From positions 1 through 30,760 of the forward strand of contig JAEZAL010000302.1 of assembly GCA_023427705.1 (NCBI GenBank): 30,760 bases of DNA. Reading direction: 5' to 3'. This document shows, piece after piece, positions 23,791 through 30,760 of this stretch. The number at the start of each line of letters is the position of its first letter. Within the stretch, counting starts at the first letter, position 1. Under the pieces are notes generated by a model. It saw only the letters and a program-made list of their open reading frames with translations. It was not told the DNA's origin and searched no databases. Both the position numbers and the translations under genes were made by a program. The DNA is from Bacillota bacterium. GTDB lineage: Bacteria > Bacillota > Clostridia > Clostridiales > Clostridiaceae.

Positions 23791-24243
23791 ATGAAGCTTT
23801 CTACTAAAGGAAGATACGGGGTCAAGGCTATGGTAGACCTTGCGATGCACTACGGAGATACCCCTGTTTCAATAAAAACAATCTCTCAGAGACAAGATAT
23901 ATCTGAATATTATTTAGAGCAATTATTTTCACCACTAAGAAAAGCAAATCTTATAAAAAGTATAAGAGGTGCTCAAGGTGGATATGTTTTAAATAGTGCT
24001 CCAAAGGATATTACTGTAGCAGATATTATGTATGTCCTTGAAGGACCTGTAGAAATAGCAGAATGTATAGAAGGTACTGAATGCGATAATATAGATTTTT
24101 GTGCTACTAGATTGTTATGGGAAAAAATCAAAAATAGTATTGATGAAGTAATGGAAAGCATAACGCTTCAAGATATAGTAGATGATTACGATAGATTGAA
24201 GCATGAGAGTGAATCTATTAAGTTTATAAAGAGGAGCGAGTAA
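23791..24243 (+). CDS. iscR: Rrf2 family regulator IscR
   Basis: 150 residues. N-terminal winged helix (MKLSTKGRYGVKAMVDLA... ISEYYLEQLFSPLRKANLIKSIRGAQGGYVL) followed by the cluster-binding region with Cys92, Cys98 and Cys104, the same numbering as the three [2Fe-2S] ligands of E. coli IscR. The fourth E. coli ligand, His107, is Arg here. The regulator is expected to sense Fe-S status and control the downstream genes and its own promoter. In low-GC Gram-positives a relative, CymR, controls cysteine metabolism but lacks the three cysteines, so IscR is preferred. RBS GGGGGGAG. First gene of the operon. Confidence 0.93.
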   Translation: MKLSTKGRYGVKAMVDLAMHYGDTPVSIKTISQRQDISEYYLEQLFSPLRKANLIKSIRGAQGGYVLNSAPKDITVADIMYVLEGPVEIAECIEGTECDNIDFCATRLLWEKIKNSIDEVMESITLQDIVDDYDRLKHESESIKFIKRSE

Positions 24244-24245
24244 AG

Positions 24246-25445
24246 ATGAAAAACGTGTATATGGACTATGCAGCAACTACTTATGTTAAACCAGAAGTTT
24301 TAGAAGAAATGATGCCGTTTTTTACAGAGAAATATGGTAATCCATCATCTTTCTATGGAATTTCAAGAGAAACAAAAATGGCAATAGATAAAGCTAGAAA
24401 TAGAGTTGCAAAAGCTTTGAATTGTGATTTAAATGAAGTTTATTTTACTGGTGGTGGTTCAGAATCAGATAACTGGGCAATAAAGGGAATTGCATCAGCT
24501 AATAGAAAAAAAGGAAATCATATAATAACTACCAAGATTGAACACCATGCTGTTCTTCATACTTGTGAATATTTAGAAAAGCAAGGTTTTGAAGTAACTT
24601 ATTTAAATGTAGATAAAGAAGGTTTTATTGATTTAGAAGAATTAAAAAACTCTATAACAGATAAAACTATATTAGTTTCAATTATGTTTGCAAATAATGA
24701 AATTGGAACTATACAACCTATTAAAGAAATAGGAGAAATTTGTAGAGAAAGAAAGGTTTTCTTCCATACAGATGCAGTTCAAGCAGTAGGAAATATACCA
24801 ATAGATGTTAAAGAAATGAATATAGATTTATTATCTTTAGCAGGACATAAAATTTATGGACCAAAAGGTATCGGTGCTCTTTATATAAGAAAAGGAGTAA
24901 GAATAGATAACTTAGTTCACGGTGGAGGCCAAGAAAGATCTAGAAGAGCAGGTACTGAAAATACTGCTTCAATAGTAGGACTTGGTAAAGCAATTGAACT
25001 TGCTACTGATAATTTAGAAGAGCACAATAAAAAGTTAACTGTTCTTAGAGATAAATTAATAGAAGGATTATTAAAGGTACCTCATACTAGATTAAACGGA
25101 CCTAGAGATGAAAAGAGGCTACCTGGTAATGTAAATATAACTTTTGAATTTATTGAAGGGGAATCTATTCTTTTATCATTAGATTTTGAAGGGGTATGTG
25201 CTTCAAGTGGAAGTGCTTGTACTTCTGGATCATTAGATCCATCCCATGTTTTATTAGCTATAGGGCTACCTCATGAGCTAGCACATGGATCATTAAGATT
25301 AACTTTAGGTGATGCATCAACAGAAGAAGATGTTAACTACGTTTTAGAAGTAGTACCACCTATTATTGAAAGATTAAGAAATATGTCACCATTATGGGAA
25401 GACTTTATTAAGAAGGGAGAAAAATACTATGATGTACAGCGATAA
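24246..25445 (+). CDS. iscS: Cysteine desulfurase IscS/NifS
   Basis: 399 residues. PLP enzyme that takes sulfur from cysteine and passes it as persulfide to IscU and MnmA. The protein opens MDYAATTYVKPEVLEEM, has the His pair at 100-101, the PLP lysine Lys202 in LSLAGHKIYGPKG, and the mobile catalytic Cys325 in CASSGSACTSGSLDPSHVL, a long-loop group I desulfurase. The start codon lies two bases after the iscR stop with AGGAG inside iscR. The 3' end overlaps iscU by 17 nt. This genus often names the gene nifS, but no nitrogenase genes are present here. Confidence 0.96.
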   Translation: MKNVYMDYAATTYVKPEVLEEMMPFFTEKYGNPSSFYGISRETKMAIDKARNRVAKALNCDLNEVYFTGGGSESDNWAIKGIASANRKKGNHIITTKIEHHAVLHTCEYLEKQGFEVTYLNVDKEGFIDLEELKNSITDKTILVSIMFANNEIGTIQPIKEIGEICRERKVFFHTDAVQAVGNIPIDVKEMNIDLLSLAGHKIYGPKGIGALYIRKGVRIDNLVHGGGQERSRRAGTENTASIVGLGKAIELATDNLEEHNKKLTVLRDKLIEGLLKVPHTRLNGPRDEKRLPGNVNITFEFIEGESILLSLDFEGVCASSGSACTSGSLDPSHVLLAIGLPHELAHGSLRLTLGDASTEEDVNYVLEVVPPIIERLRNMSPLWEDFIKKGEKYYDVQR

Positions 25446-25860
25446 GGTAATGGATCATTTCAGAAATCCAAGAAATGTAGGGGAAATTGAAAATGCAAGT
25501 GGCGTTGGAGAAGTTGGAAACGCTAAATGCGGAGATATAATGAAAGTTTATTTAAAAATAGAAGACAATATAATAAAAGATGCTAAATTTAAAACTTTCG
25601 GTTGTGGCTCTGCTATTGCATCTTCATCAATGGCAACAGAATTAATTATTGGAAAGACAGTAGAAGAGGCTTGGGAATTATCTAATAAGGCAGTTGCTGA
25701 AGCTTTAGATGGACTTCCACCTGTAAAAATGCACTGTTCTGTATTAGCTGAAGAAGCAATACATAAAGCAATAAATGATTATAGAAATAATGCAGGATTA
25801 GAGCTTTGGGATTTCGAAGAACATGATGACATTCACGATCATGTACATGGAGATGAGTAG
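25429..25860 (+). CDS. iscU: Fe-S cluster assembly scaffold IscU (NifU N-terminal type)
   Basis: 143 residues. Cluster ligands Cys34, Cys59 and Cys103 with the stabilising Asp36 (AKCGD, FGCGSA, HCSVLAEEAI). The GLPPVKMHCS segment replaces the LPPVK motif recognised by HscA and is well conserved, although no hscAB genes are present nearby. A tail rich in Asp, Glu and His (EEHDDIHDHVHGDE) follows the fold. Two ATG codons are adjacent (25429 and 25432) and both lie inside iscS; GGGAG is 9 nt before the first. Confidence 0.95.
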   Translation: MMYSDKVMDHFRNPRNVGEIENASGVGEVGNAKCGDIMKVYLKIEDNIIKDAKFKTFGCGSAIASSSMATELIIGKTVEEAWELSNKAVAEALDGLPPVKMHCSVLAEEAIHKAINDYRNNAGLELWDFEEHDDIHDHVHGDE

Positions 25861-25868
25861 AGATTAAT

Positions 25869-26951
25869 ATGAAAAAGAAAGTTGTTAAAGGTATGAGTGG
25901 CGGAGTAGATAGCTCCGTTGCAGCCTATCTTTTAAAAGAACAAGGTTATGATGTTATAGGCGTAACCATGAAACATTTTGACGACGGTGATGAGGACTAT
26001 GTTGAAAGAGAAGGTGGATGTTGTTCACTTTCATCTGTAGAGGACGCTAGAAGGGTTGCTGATAAAATTGGAATTCCTTTTTACGTTCTTAATTTTAAAG
26101 AATCTTTTAAAGAAAAAGTAATTGACTACTTTGTCCAAGAATATATGGAAGGAAAGACACCTAATCCATGTATAGCATGTAATAAGCATATAAAGTTTGA
26201 TGAATTTTTAAGAAGATCCAAAGGGATTGGAGCAGATTATGTTGCTACAGGTCATTATGCTAAAATTGAAAAGAATGAAGATGGAAGATATCTTTTAATT
26301 AGAGCTGATGATGATAGAAAAGATCAAACTTACGCATTATATAATTTTACTCAAGAGCAATTAAGTCAAACTTTAATGCCTTGTGGAGATTACACAAAGG
26401 ATAAAATAAGAGAAATAGCAAAAGAAATTGGCCTAGCAGTTCATAATAAAAAAGATAGTGAAGAAATTTGCTTCATACCAGATAATAATCATGGTAAATA
26501 TATTACGTTAGTTAGACCAAATGAAGTGAAAGAAGGAAACTTTGTTGATAAAAGTGGAAATATATTAGGAAAACATAAAGGTATTGTGTATTACACAATA
26601 GGACAAAGAAAAGGGCTAGGTTTAGCCTTAGGTAGACCAATTTTTGTTACTGATATTAATCCTAATACTAATGAAGTTGTTATTGGACCAGAAGAGGATA
26701 TATTTAAAACGGATTTAGTAGCAAAGGATGTTAACTTTATTCCTTTTGATAAGCTTGAAGGAGAAATGGAAGTTCAAGCAAAGGTTAGATATTCAGCTAA
26801 ACCATGTGAAGCAATAATATCTCCTTTAGAAAATGGAAAAGTTAAAGTTTCATTTAAAGATAAGCAAAGAGCCATAACTAAAGGGCAATCAGTTGTTTTT
26901 TATGATGGAAACATTGTAGTTGGTGGCGGAGTAATAGAAAAAATAATATAG
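25869..26951 (+). CDS. mnmA: tRNA 2-thiouridylase MnmA
   Basis: 360 residues. Forms 2-thiouridine at tRNA wobble position 34 (Lys, Glu, Gln) using sulfur from IscS. ATP pyrophosphatase P-loop SGGVDSS (10-16), an early CC pair (51-52), catalytic Cys104 in PNPCIACNKHIKF, and Cys201 in EEICFIP, the persulfide-bearing partner. The central and beta-barrel tRNA-contact domains (YYTIGQRKGLGL, later VRYSAKP) are intact. It is 8 bp behind iscU, and its own RBS is weak, so translation may depend on coupling. The operon layout directly joins the sulfur donor to a sulfur user. Confidence 0.96.
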   Translation: MKKKVVKGMSGGVDSSVAAYLLKEQGYDVIGVTMKHFDDGDEDYVEREGGCCSLSSVEDARRVADKIGIPFYVLNFKESFKEKVIDYFVQEYMEGKTPNPCIACNKHIKFDEFLRRSKGIGADYVATGHYAKIEKNEDGRYLLIRADDDRKDQTYALYNFTQEQLSQTLMPCGDYTKDKIREIAKEIGLAVHNKKDSEEICFIPDNNHGKYITLVRPNEVKEGNFVDKSGNILGKHKGIVYYTIGQRKGLGLALGRPIFVTDINPNTNEVVIGPEEDIFKTDLVAKDVNFIPFDKLEGEMEVQAKVRYSAKPCEAIISPLENGKVKVSFKDKQRAITKGQSVVFYDGNIVVGGGVIEKII

Positions 26952-26957
26952 AAAATA

Positions 26958-26993
26958 GAAATTCCTGTATTTAATTATATAGGAATTTTTTTT
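26958..26993 (+). terminator. Terminator of the isc-mnmA operon
   Basis: AAATTCCT (26959-26966) pairs with AGGAATTT (26981-26988), extended inward by four more pairs including a G-U, then a run of eight T ending at 26993. Confidence 0.93.
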
Positions 26994-27044
26994 GATTATT
27001 GGGAAAAAATAATTCTATGGTATATAGAAGGGTAGGTGTATATA

Positions 27045-27527
27045 ATGTTAAAAACAAAGGATTTTTACTTGTTAAAGGTTTTTGATATTAAGGGGAAGTA
27101 CCTAGGTATTATAGATGATATTTATATAGATTTTTATAATGGATTAATTAAAGGTTTTTTGATTTCTAATTATTTGCTGTTTAGTAAAAGAAATTTTATT
27201 AAAGTTGAAGATATAATTTTAGTTGAAGATGTTATGATTATAAAGGGATTAAGTAAGAAAGAAGGTATATCCTTTAGAAGTATAAAGGATATAGATGTGA
27301 AAGATAAAAATAATATTATTAAAGGTGTGTTAGAAGATTTAATAATAGATAAGGATGATTTATCTATTAAAGGATTAGTTATAAGTTCAGGAATATTTGA
27401 CAGAATAATAAAGGGAAAAGAAATATTACTATTAAAGGAATGTATACTAGGTGAAGATTTTATTTTGTATTATGGTATTGATAAAGTGATATTTAAAAGT
27501 GTTCCTAGAAAGAGGAAAACATGCTGA
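27045..27527 (+). CDS. PRC-barrel domain protein
   Basis: About 160 residues. ATG 27045 is preferred over GTG 27036, which lies inside the AGGTG Shine-Dalgarno. Two copies of a PRC-barrel-like fold are visible: VFDIKGKYLGIIDDIYIDFYNG (from about residue 11) and DKNNIIKGVLEDLIIDKDD (from about 86), each followed by a 'G-L-x-I-S' strand and a final strand. Such domains act as protein-protein or RNA-linked scaffold modules. In clostridia this gene usually sits just before the PerM-type permease and alaS, as here. It overlaps the permease by 7 nt. Role unknown. Confidence 0.78.
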   Translation: MLKTKDFYLLKVFDIKGKYLGIIDDIYIDFYNGLIKGFLISNYLLFSKRNFIKVEDIILVEDVMIIKGLSKKEGISFRSIKDIDVKDKNNIIKGVLEDLIIDKDDLSIKGLVISSGIFDRIIKGKEILLLKECILGEDFILYYGIDKVIFKSVPRKRKTC

Positions 27528-28552
27528 TTAATAATAAAAGAAAAAAAGTTTTATACTACATATTACTAGCAATACTTTTGTTTTTAATTATAATATTATA
27601 TTTAAAAATGAAAACATTAAAAAGCATAGTTAATATTATTTTTATTAGTTTCATACTAGCTTATACCTTAAAGCCCTTAAGAGATATATTGTGTGAAAAG
27701 ATTAAGATAAAGAAAAAATCAGCTTCTATAATAATAATAGTTGGTATAATCTTTTCAATTGCTCTATTTATATACATTTTAATTCCATCTATACTAAAAG
27801 AAAGTTATAATTTTGGTAACATATTAGATAATATAGATAATTATGTAGAAGTATTGGCTATAAAATTAAATATTAACAATATTTCTTTTTTTGATACTAT
27901 ATATGGAAGAATAAGTGATGAAACTAATATACTCTTAAGAACTTTTTCAAATTCCTTAGTAGATAATTTAATATCATCAATGGAAAGCATAATATCCTTA
28001 GCAATAGTTCCTATAGTAGCATATTATCTTTTAGTAGATGGTGATTTAATATTTAATAAATTATTACTAATATTACCTACAGAAAAGAGGGTCTTAGCTA
28101 AAAAAGTAATAACTCATATTGATAAAGTGCTATCTAGATATATAATAAGCCAATTGCTTTTATCATTAATTATTGGAATACTTACCACAATAGCTCTTTT
28201 TATATTAAATGTAAAATTTGCTATCTTGTTAGGTGTTTTTAATGGGGTATTAAATATTGTACCGTATTTTGGTCCAATAATTGGAGGGATTCCAGCTGTT
28301 TTTATAGCTCTTATGGAATCTCCCAATAAAGCATTGTTGACCTTATTAATTGTATTTATCATTCAACAAATAGAAGGAAATATACTTTCACCGAAGATAA
28401 CAGGAGATAGTACTAATATGCATCCTATTATGATTATAATTTTGCTTTTAATTGGTGATAAATTAGGTGGATTTATAGGGATGATAATTATAGTGCCTAT
28501 AGGTGTTATAATTAAGGTTATTTATGAAGATATTAATGATTATTTATTCTAA
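27521..28552 (+). CDS. AI-2E/PerM family membrane transporter
   Basis: 343 residues with about seven to eight membrane helices. The N-terminus has two helices (residues ~10-30 and 36-52), then a soluble loop, then helix sets with the signature PYFGPIIGGIPAVFIAL and QQIEGNILSPKITGDSTNMHP, both diagnostic of the family. Characterised relatives export autoinducer-2 (TqsA) or act as Na+/H+ antiporters; substrate here is unknown. RBS AGAGG; the ATG overlaps the end of the PRC-barrel gene. Ends 10 bp before the alaS T-box promoter, with no separate terminator that I can see. Confidence 0.9.
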   Translation: MLINNKRKKVLYYILLAILLFLIIILYLKMKTLKSIVNIIFISFILAYTLKPLRDILCEKIKIKKKSASIIIIVGIIFSIALFIYILIPSILKESYNFGNILDNIDNYVEVLAIKLNINNISFFDTIYGRISDETNILLRTFSNSLVDNLISSMESIISLAIVPIVAYYLLVDGDLIFNKLLLILPTEKRVLAKKVITHIDKVLSRYIISQLLLSLIIGILTTIALFILNVKFAILLGVFNGVLNIVPYFGPIIGGIPAVFIALMESPNKALLTLLIVFIIQQIEGNILSPKITGDSTNMHPIMIIILLLIGDKLGGFIGMIIIVPIGVIIKVIYEDINDYLF

Positions 28553-28562
28553 AATAAAATAA

Positions 28563-28591
28563 TTGACATATATTAATAAATAAACTATAAT
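28563..28591 (+). promoter_or_regulatory. Promoter of the alaS T-box leader
   Basis: -35 TTGACA (28563-28568), 17-nt spacer, -10 TATAAT (28586-28591): both hexamers are perfect consensus. Transcription start near 28598. Confidence 0.9.
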
Positions 28592-28597
28592 TTCATT

Positions 28598-28811
28598 GAA
28601 ATACAACAAAATTTAATATTTAGCGTTGAAGAGAATGAGTAAATATACACTATGTATTCAGAGAGGAAGTGGGTGCTGAAAACTTCTTACATAATATATT
28701 GAAGCTATCTTGGAGCTATATTAATCTAAGTGATGCATTTATGCATAATTAGGGTGGTACCGCGGAATATATGTTTTCGTCCCTTTTTTTTGGGGGATGA
28801 AAACTTTTTTT
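28598..28811 (+). promoter_or_regulatory. T-box riboswitch controlling alaS
   Basis: Stem I shows the conserved GAAGAG-AATGAGTA base, an AGAGAGGAAG internal bulge/apical region with GGTGCTGAAAAC, and the specifier loop GAA-GCT-A with GCU (alanine) at 28704-28706. The T-box AGGGTGGTACCGCG (28751-28764) contains UGGU (28755-28758), complementary to the ACCA end of tRNA-Ala. The competing terminator is GTTTTCGTCCC (28773-28783) with GGGATGAAAAC (28794-28804) followed by seven T. Uncharged tRNA-Ala is expected to stabilise the antiterminator and permit alaS transcription. Confidence 0.96.
28773..28811 (+). terminator. T-box intrinsic terminator
   Basis: 11-bp stem with one G-U, T-rich loop, and TTTTTTT after the stem. 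This is the conditional OFF structure of the alaS leader. Confidence 0.92.
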
Positions 28812-28843
28812 ATTATATAAAGATATTATTGGAGGTAAAAATT

Positions 28844-30760
28844 ATGAAATTCATGGGAACTAATGAGCTTAGAGAAGCTTATTTAAGATTTTTTGAATCA
28901 AAAGAGCACTTAAAATTAGAGAGTTTTCCTCTAGTGCCTAAAAATGATAAATCATTATTATTAATAAATGCAGGTATGGCACCTCTTAAGCCTTATTTTA
29001 CAGGATTACAAGAACCACCAAGAAAAAGAATAACAACTTGTCAAAAATGTATTAGAACTGGTGATATTGAAAATGTAGGGAAAACATCTAGACATGGTAC
29101 TTTCTTTGAAATGCTTGGAAACTTTTCATTTGGAGATTATTTTAAAGAAGAAATAATTCCTTGGGCTTGGGAGTTTATAACTGAAACTTTACAAATTCCA
29201 AAAGATAAATTATATGTAACTATTTATTTAGAAGATGATGAAGCTTTTGATATATGGTGTAAGAAAACTGATGTAGATCCAAATAGAATATTTAGATTAG
29301 GAAAAGATGATAACTTCTGGGAAATAGGAGTTGGACCATGTGGACCTTGTACTGAAATTCATTATGATAGAGGAGAAGGCGTTATTACAAATGTAGATGA
29401 CTTTGTAAAGGCTAGTGATGAAGATAGAGTTGTTGAGTTCTGGAATTTAGTATTTACTCAATTTGATAAAGATGAAGAAGGTAATTATAATAGATTATCA
29501 AATCCTAATATAGATACAGGTATGGGACTAGAAAGAATTGCAACTATAATGCAAGGTGTAGATAATATATTTGAAATTGATACAGTTAAAAATATATTAA
29601 ATAAGGTAGCAGAACTTTCAGGAGTTAAATACGGTGAAGATTCTCAAAAAGATATTTCTTTAAGAATAATTACAGACCATGTTAAATCAGTAACTATGCT
29701 TATCTCTGATGGAGTTCAGCCAAGTAATGAAGGAAGAGGTTATGTATTAAGAAGGCTTTTAAGAAGAGCTGCAAGACATGGAAGATTATTAGGAATTAAG
29801 GGACTATTCTTAACAGAAATAGTTAATTCTGTAGTAGAAAATTATGGAGATGCATATCCAAATCTTAAGGAAAACAAGGAATATATTGAAAAAATTGTTT
29901 CTTTAGAAGAAGAAAGATTTAATGAAACAATAGATTCAGGAATGATAATATTAAATGACTACATTGAAGAAATGAAAGAAGCTAATGAAAGTATATTAAA
30001 AGGCGAAAAAGCATTTAAGTTATATGATACTTATGGTTTCCCAATTGAGTTAACAGAAGAAATCTTAGAAGAAAAAGGCATGAAAGTTGATCATGAGTCT
30101 TTCAAAAAGGAAATGGAAGAACAAAGGCAAAGAGCTAGAAGTGCTAGAGGAGAATCTTCTTACATGGGAAGTGATGAAAGTCCTATAAATAAGATTGAAG
30201 CTTCAATAAACACTGAATTTGTTGGATATAACAATATAGAGATTAATTCTAAAATTATTGTTTTAGCAAACGATAGTGAATTTGTAAATGAACTATCAAA
30301 GGGTGATAAGGGGTATATAGTAACAGATAAAACTCCATTTTATGCTGAAATGGGTGGCCAAGTAGGAGATAAGGGTACTATCAAAACTTCTAATGGTGAG
30401 GCATATGTTTATGATACAAAGAAAAATGTAGGTGGTAAAACTATACACTATGTAAAAGTTCTTGAAGGTAGTATTAAAGTTAATGGAGATGCTACACTTA
30501 AAGTTGATTTACTAAGAAGAAATAATATTGCAAAAAATCATACTGCAACACATATGTTACATGAAGCTTTAAAGCAAATCGTAGGTAAGCATGTAAACCA
30601 AGCTGGATCATATGTAGATGATGAAAGATTAAGATTTGACTTTGCACATTTTAAAGCTTTATCAGAAGAGGAAATTGAGAAGTTAGAAGATTTAGTGAAT
30701 AGAAAGATAATGGAAGTATTTTCTGTAGATACTGATCTTATGACTTTAGAAGAAGCTAAA
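28844..30760 (+). CDS. alaS: Alanyl-tRNA synthetase, N-terminal part (3' truncated by window)
   Basis: 639 codons are present of an expected ~880, with the frame open to the window edge. Class II catalytic core at the N-terminus: the MGTNELREAYLRFFESKEH opening, motif 2 region HGTFFEMLGNFSFGDYF (84-100), FWEIGVGPCGPCTEIHYD, NTGMGLER-like DTGMGLERI, and motif 3 around residue 295 (GRGYVLRRLLRRAARHGR). The editing domain begins near 480 with the ligand-type HxxxH at His566/His570 (NHTATHMLH). RBS GGAGG at 28831-28835. The C-terminal C-Ala domain lies outside the window. Regulated by the T-box immediately upstream. Confidence 0.97.
   Translation, partial: MKFMGTNELREAYLRFFESKEHLKLESFPLVPKNDKSLLLINAGMAPLKPYFTGLQEPPRKRITTCQKCIRTGDIENVGKTSRHGTFFEMLGNFSFGDYFKEEIIPWAWEFITETLQIPKDKLYVTIYLEDDEAFDIWCKKTDVDPNRIFRLGKDDNFWEIGVGPCGPCTEIHYDRGEGVITNVDDFVKASDEDRVVEFWNLVFTQFDKDEEGNYNRLSNPNIDTGMGLERIATIMQGVDNIFEIDTVKNILNKVAELSGVKYGEDSQKDISLRIITDHVKSVTMLISDGVQPSNEGRGYVLRRLLRRAARHGRLLGIKGLFLTEIVNSVVENYGDAYPNLKENKEYIEKIVSLEEERFNETIDSGMIILNDYIEEMKEANESILKGEKAFKLYDTYGFPIELTEEILEEKGMKVDHESFKKEMEEQRQRARSARGESSYMGSDESPINKIEASINTEFVGYNNIEINSKIIVLANDSEFVNELSKGDKGYIVTDKTPFYAEMGGQVGDKGTIKTSNGEAYVYDTKKNVGGKTIHYVKVLEGSIKVNGDATLKVDLLRRNNIAKNHTATHMLHEALKQIVGKHVNQAGSYVDDERLRFDFAHFKALSEEEIEKLEDLVNRKIMEVFSVDTDLMTLEEAK

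Noticed and set aside
28114..28362. Minus-strand open frame inside the PerM-type permease
   Set aside because: Antisense shadow of a well-supported membrane protein; no start signal.

Overview
The window looks like a chromosomal segment of a strictly anaerobic, fermentative member of Clostridium sensu stricto or a close relative. The DNA is very AT-rich, with AGA/AAA/TTA-rich codon use and strong purine-rich ribosome binding sites. It encodes an Rnf ferredoxin:NAD-type complex, a fused AdhE aldehyde/alcohol dehydrogenase, HutP and FabT-like regulators, and the rarA-iscR-iscS-iscU-mnmA-PRC-PerM-(T-box)alaS order that I recall from clostridia. Genus assignment is inference from gene content; no rRNA is present. 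I see no phage, transposon, CRISPR array or tRNA, and the window reads as core genome.

Layout. 1-584: 3' end of a MupG/DUF871-type protein. 724-1783: a lipoprotein with a beta-helix-like tail, convergent with a coiled-coil protein. 1866-4533: clpS-clpA behind a near-consensus promoter. 4599-5900: a small membrane protein and a TPR protein. 6031-10765: the complete rnfCDGEAB operon, with an unusually short RnfC. 10767-12499 (minus strand): an FAD oxidoreductase with a cysteine cluster and a NIF3/CutA-like small protein. 12720-14037: a DUF3592-like membrane protein and an MgtC/SapB protein. 14053-15099: a FabT-like MarR regulator with a candidate operator, followed by hutP. 15135-18047: a three-gene ABC importer of the TrpXYZ type. 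18099-21137: adhE behind a 400-bp regulatory region with two Rex-like sites. 21210-22377: two tandem paralogous lipoproteins carrying a His-rich loop. 22409-26993: rarA, then the Fe-S regulator/assembly genes and the tRNA thiolase that uses IscS sulfur. 27045-28552: PRC-barrel protein and PerM-type permease. 28563-30760: T-box leader with an alanine (GCU) specifier and the first 639 codons of alaS.

How the genes fit together. Rnf couples ferredoxin oxidation to NAD reduction and ion pumping, while AdhE disposes of NADH as ethanol. Rex-like sites upstream of adhE would tie alcohol formation to the NADH/NAD ratio. IscR/IscS/IscU supply clusters for enzymes such as Rnf, and IscS also feeds MnmA. 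Most of the window is ordinary. The most interesting points are the short RnfC that appears to lack the NADH/FMN entry region, the cysteine-rich tail on RnfE, the Rex-like and FabT-like operators, the paired His-loop lipoproteins, and the FAD/Cys-cluster oxidoreductase beside rnf. I did not find a clear, wholly new multi-gene system.
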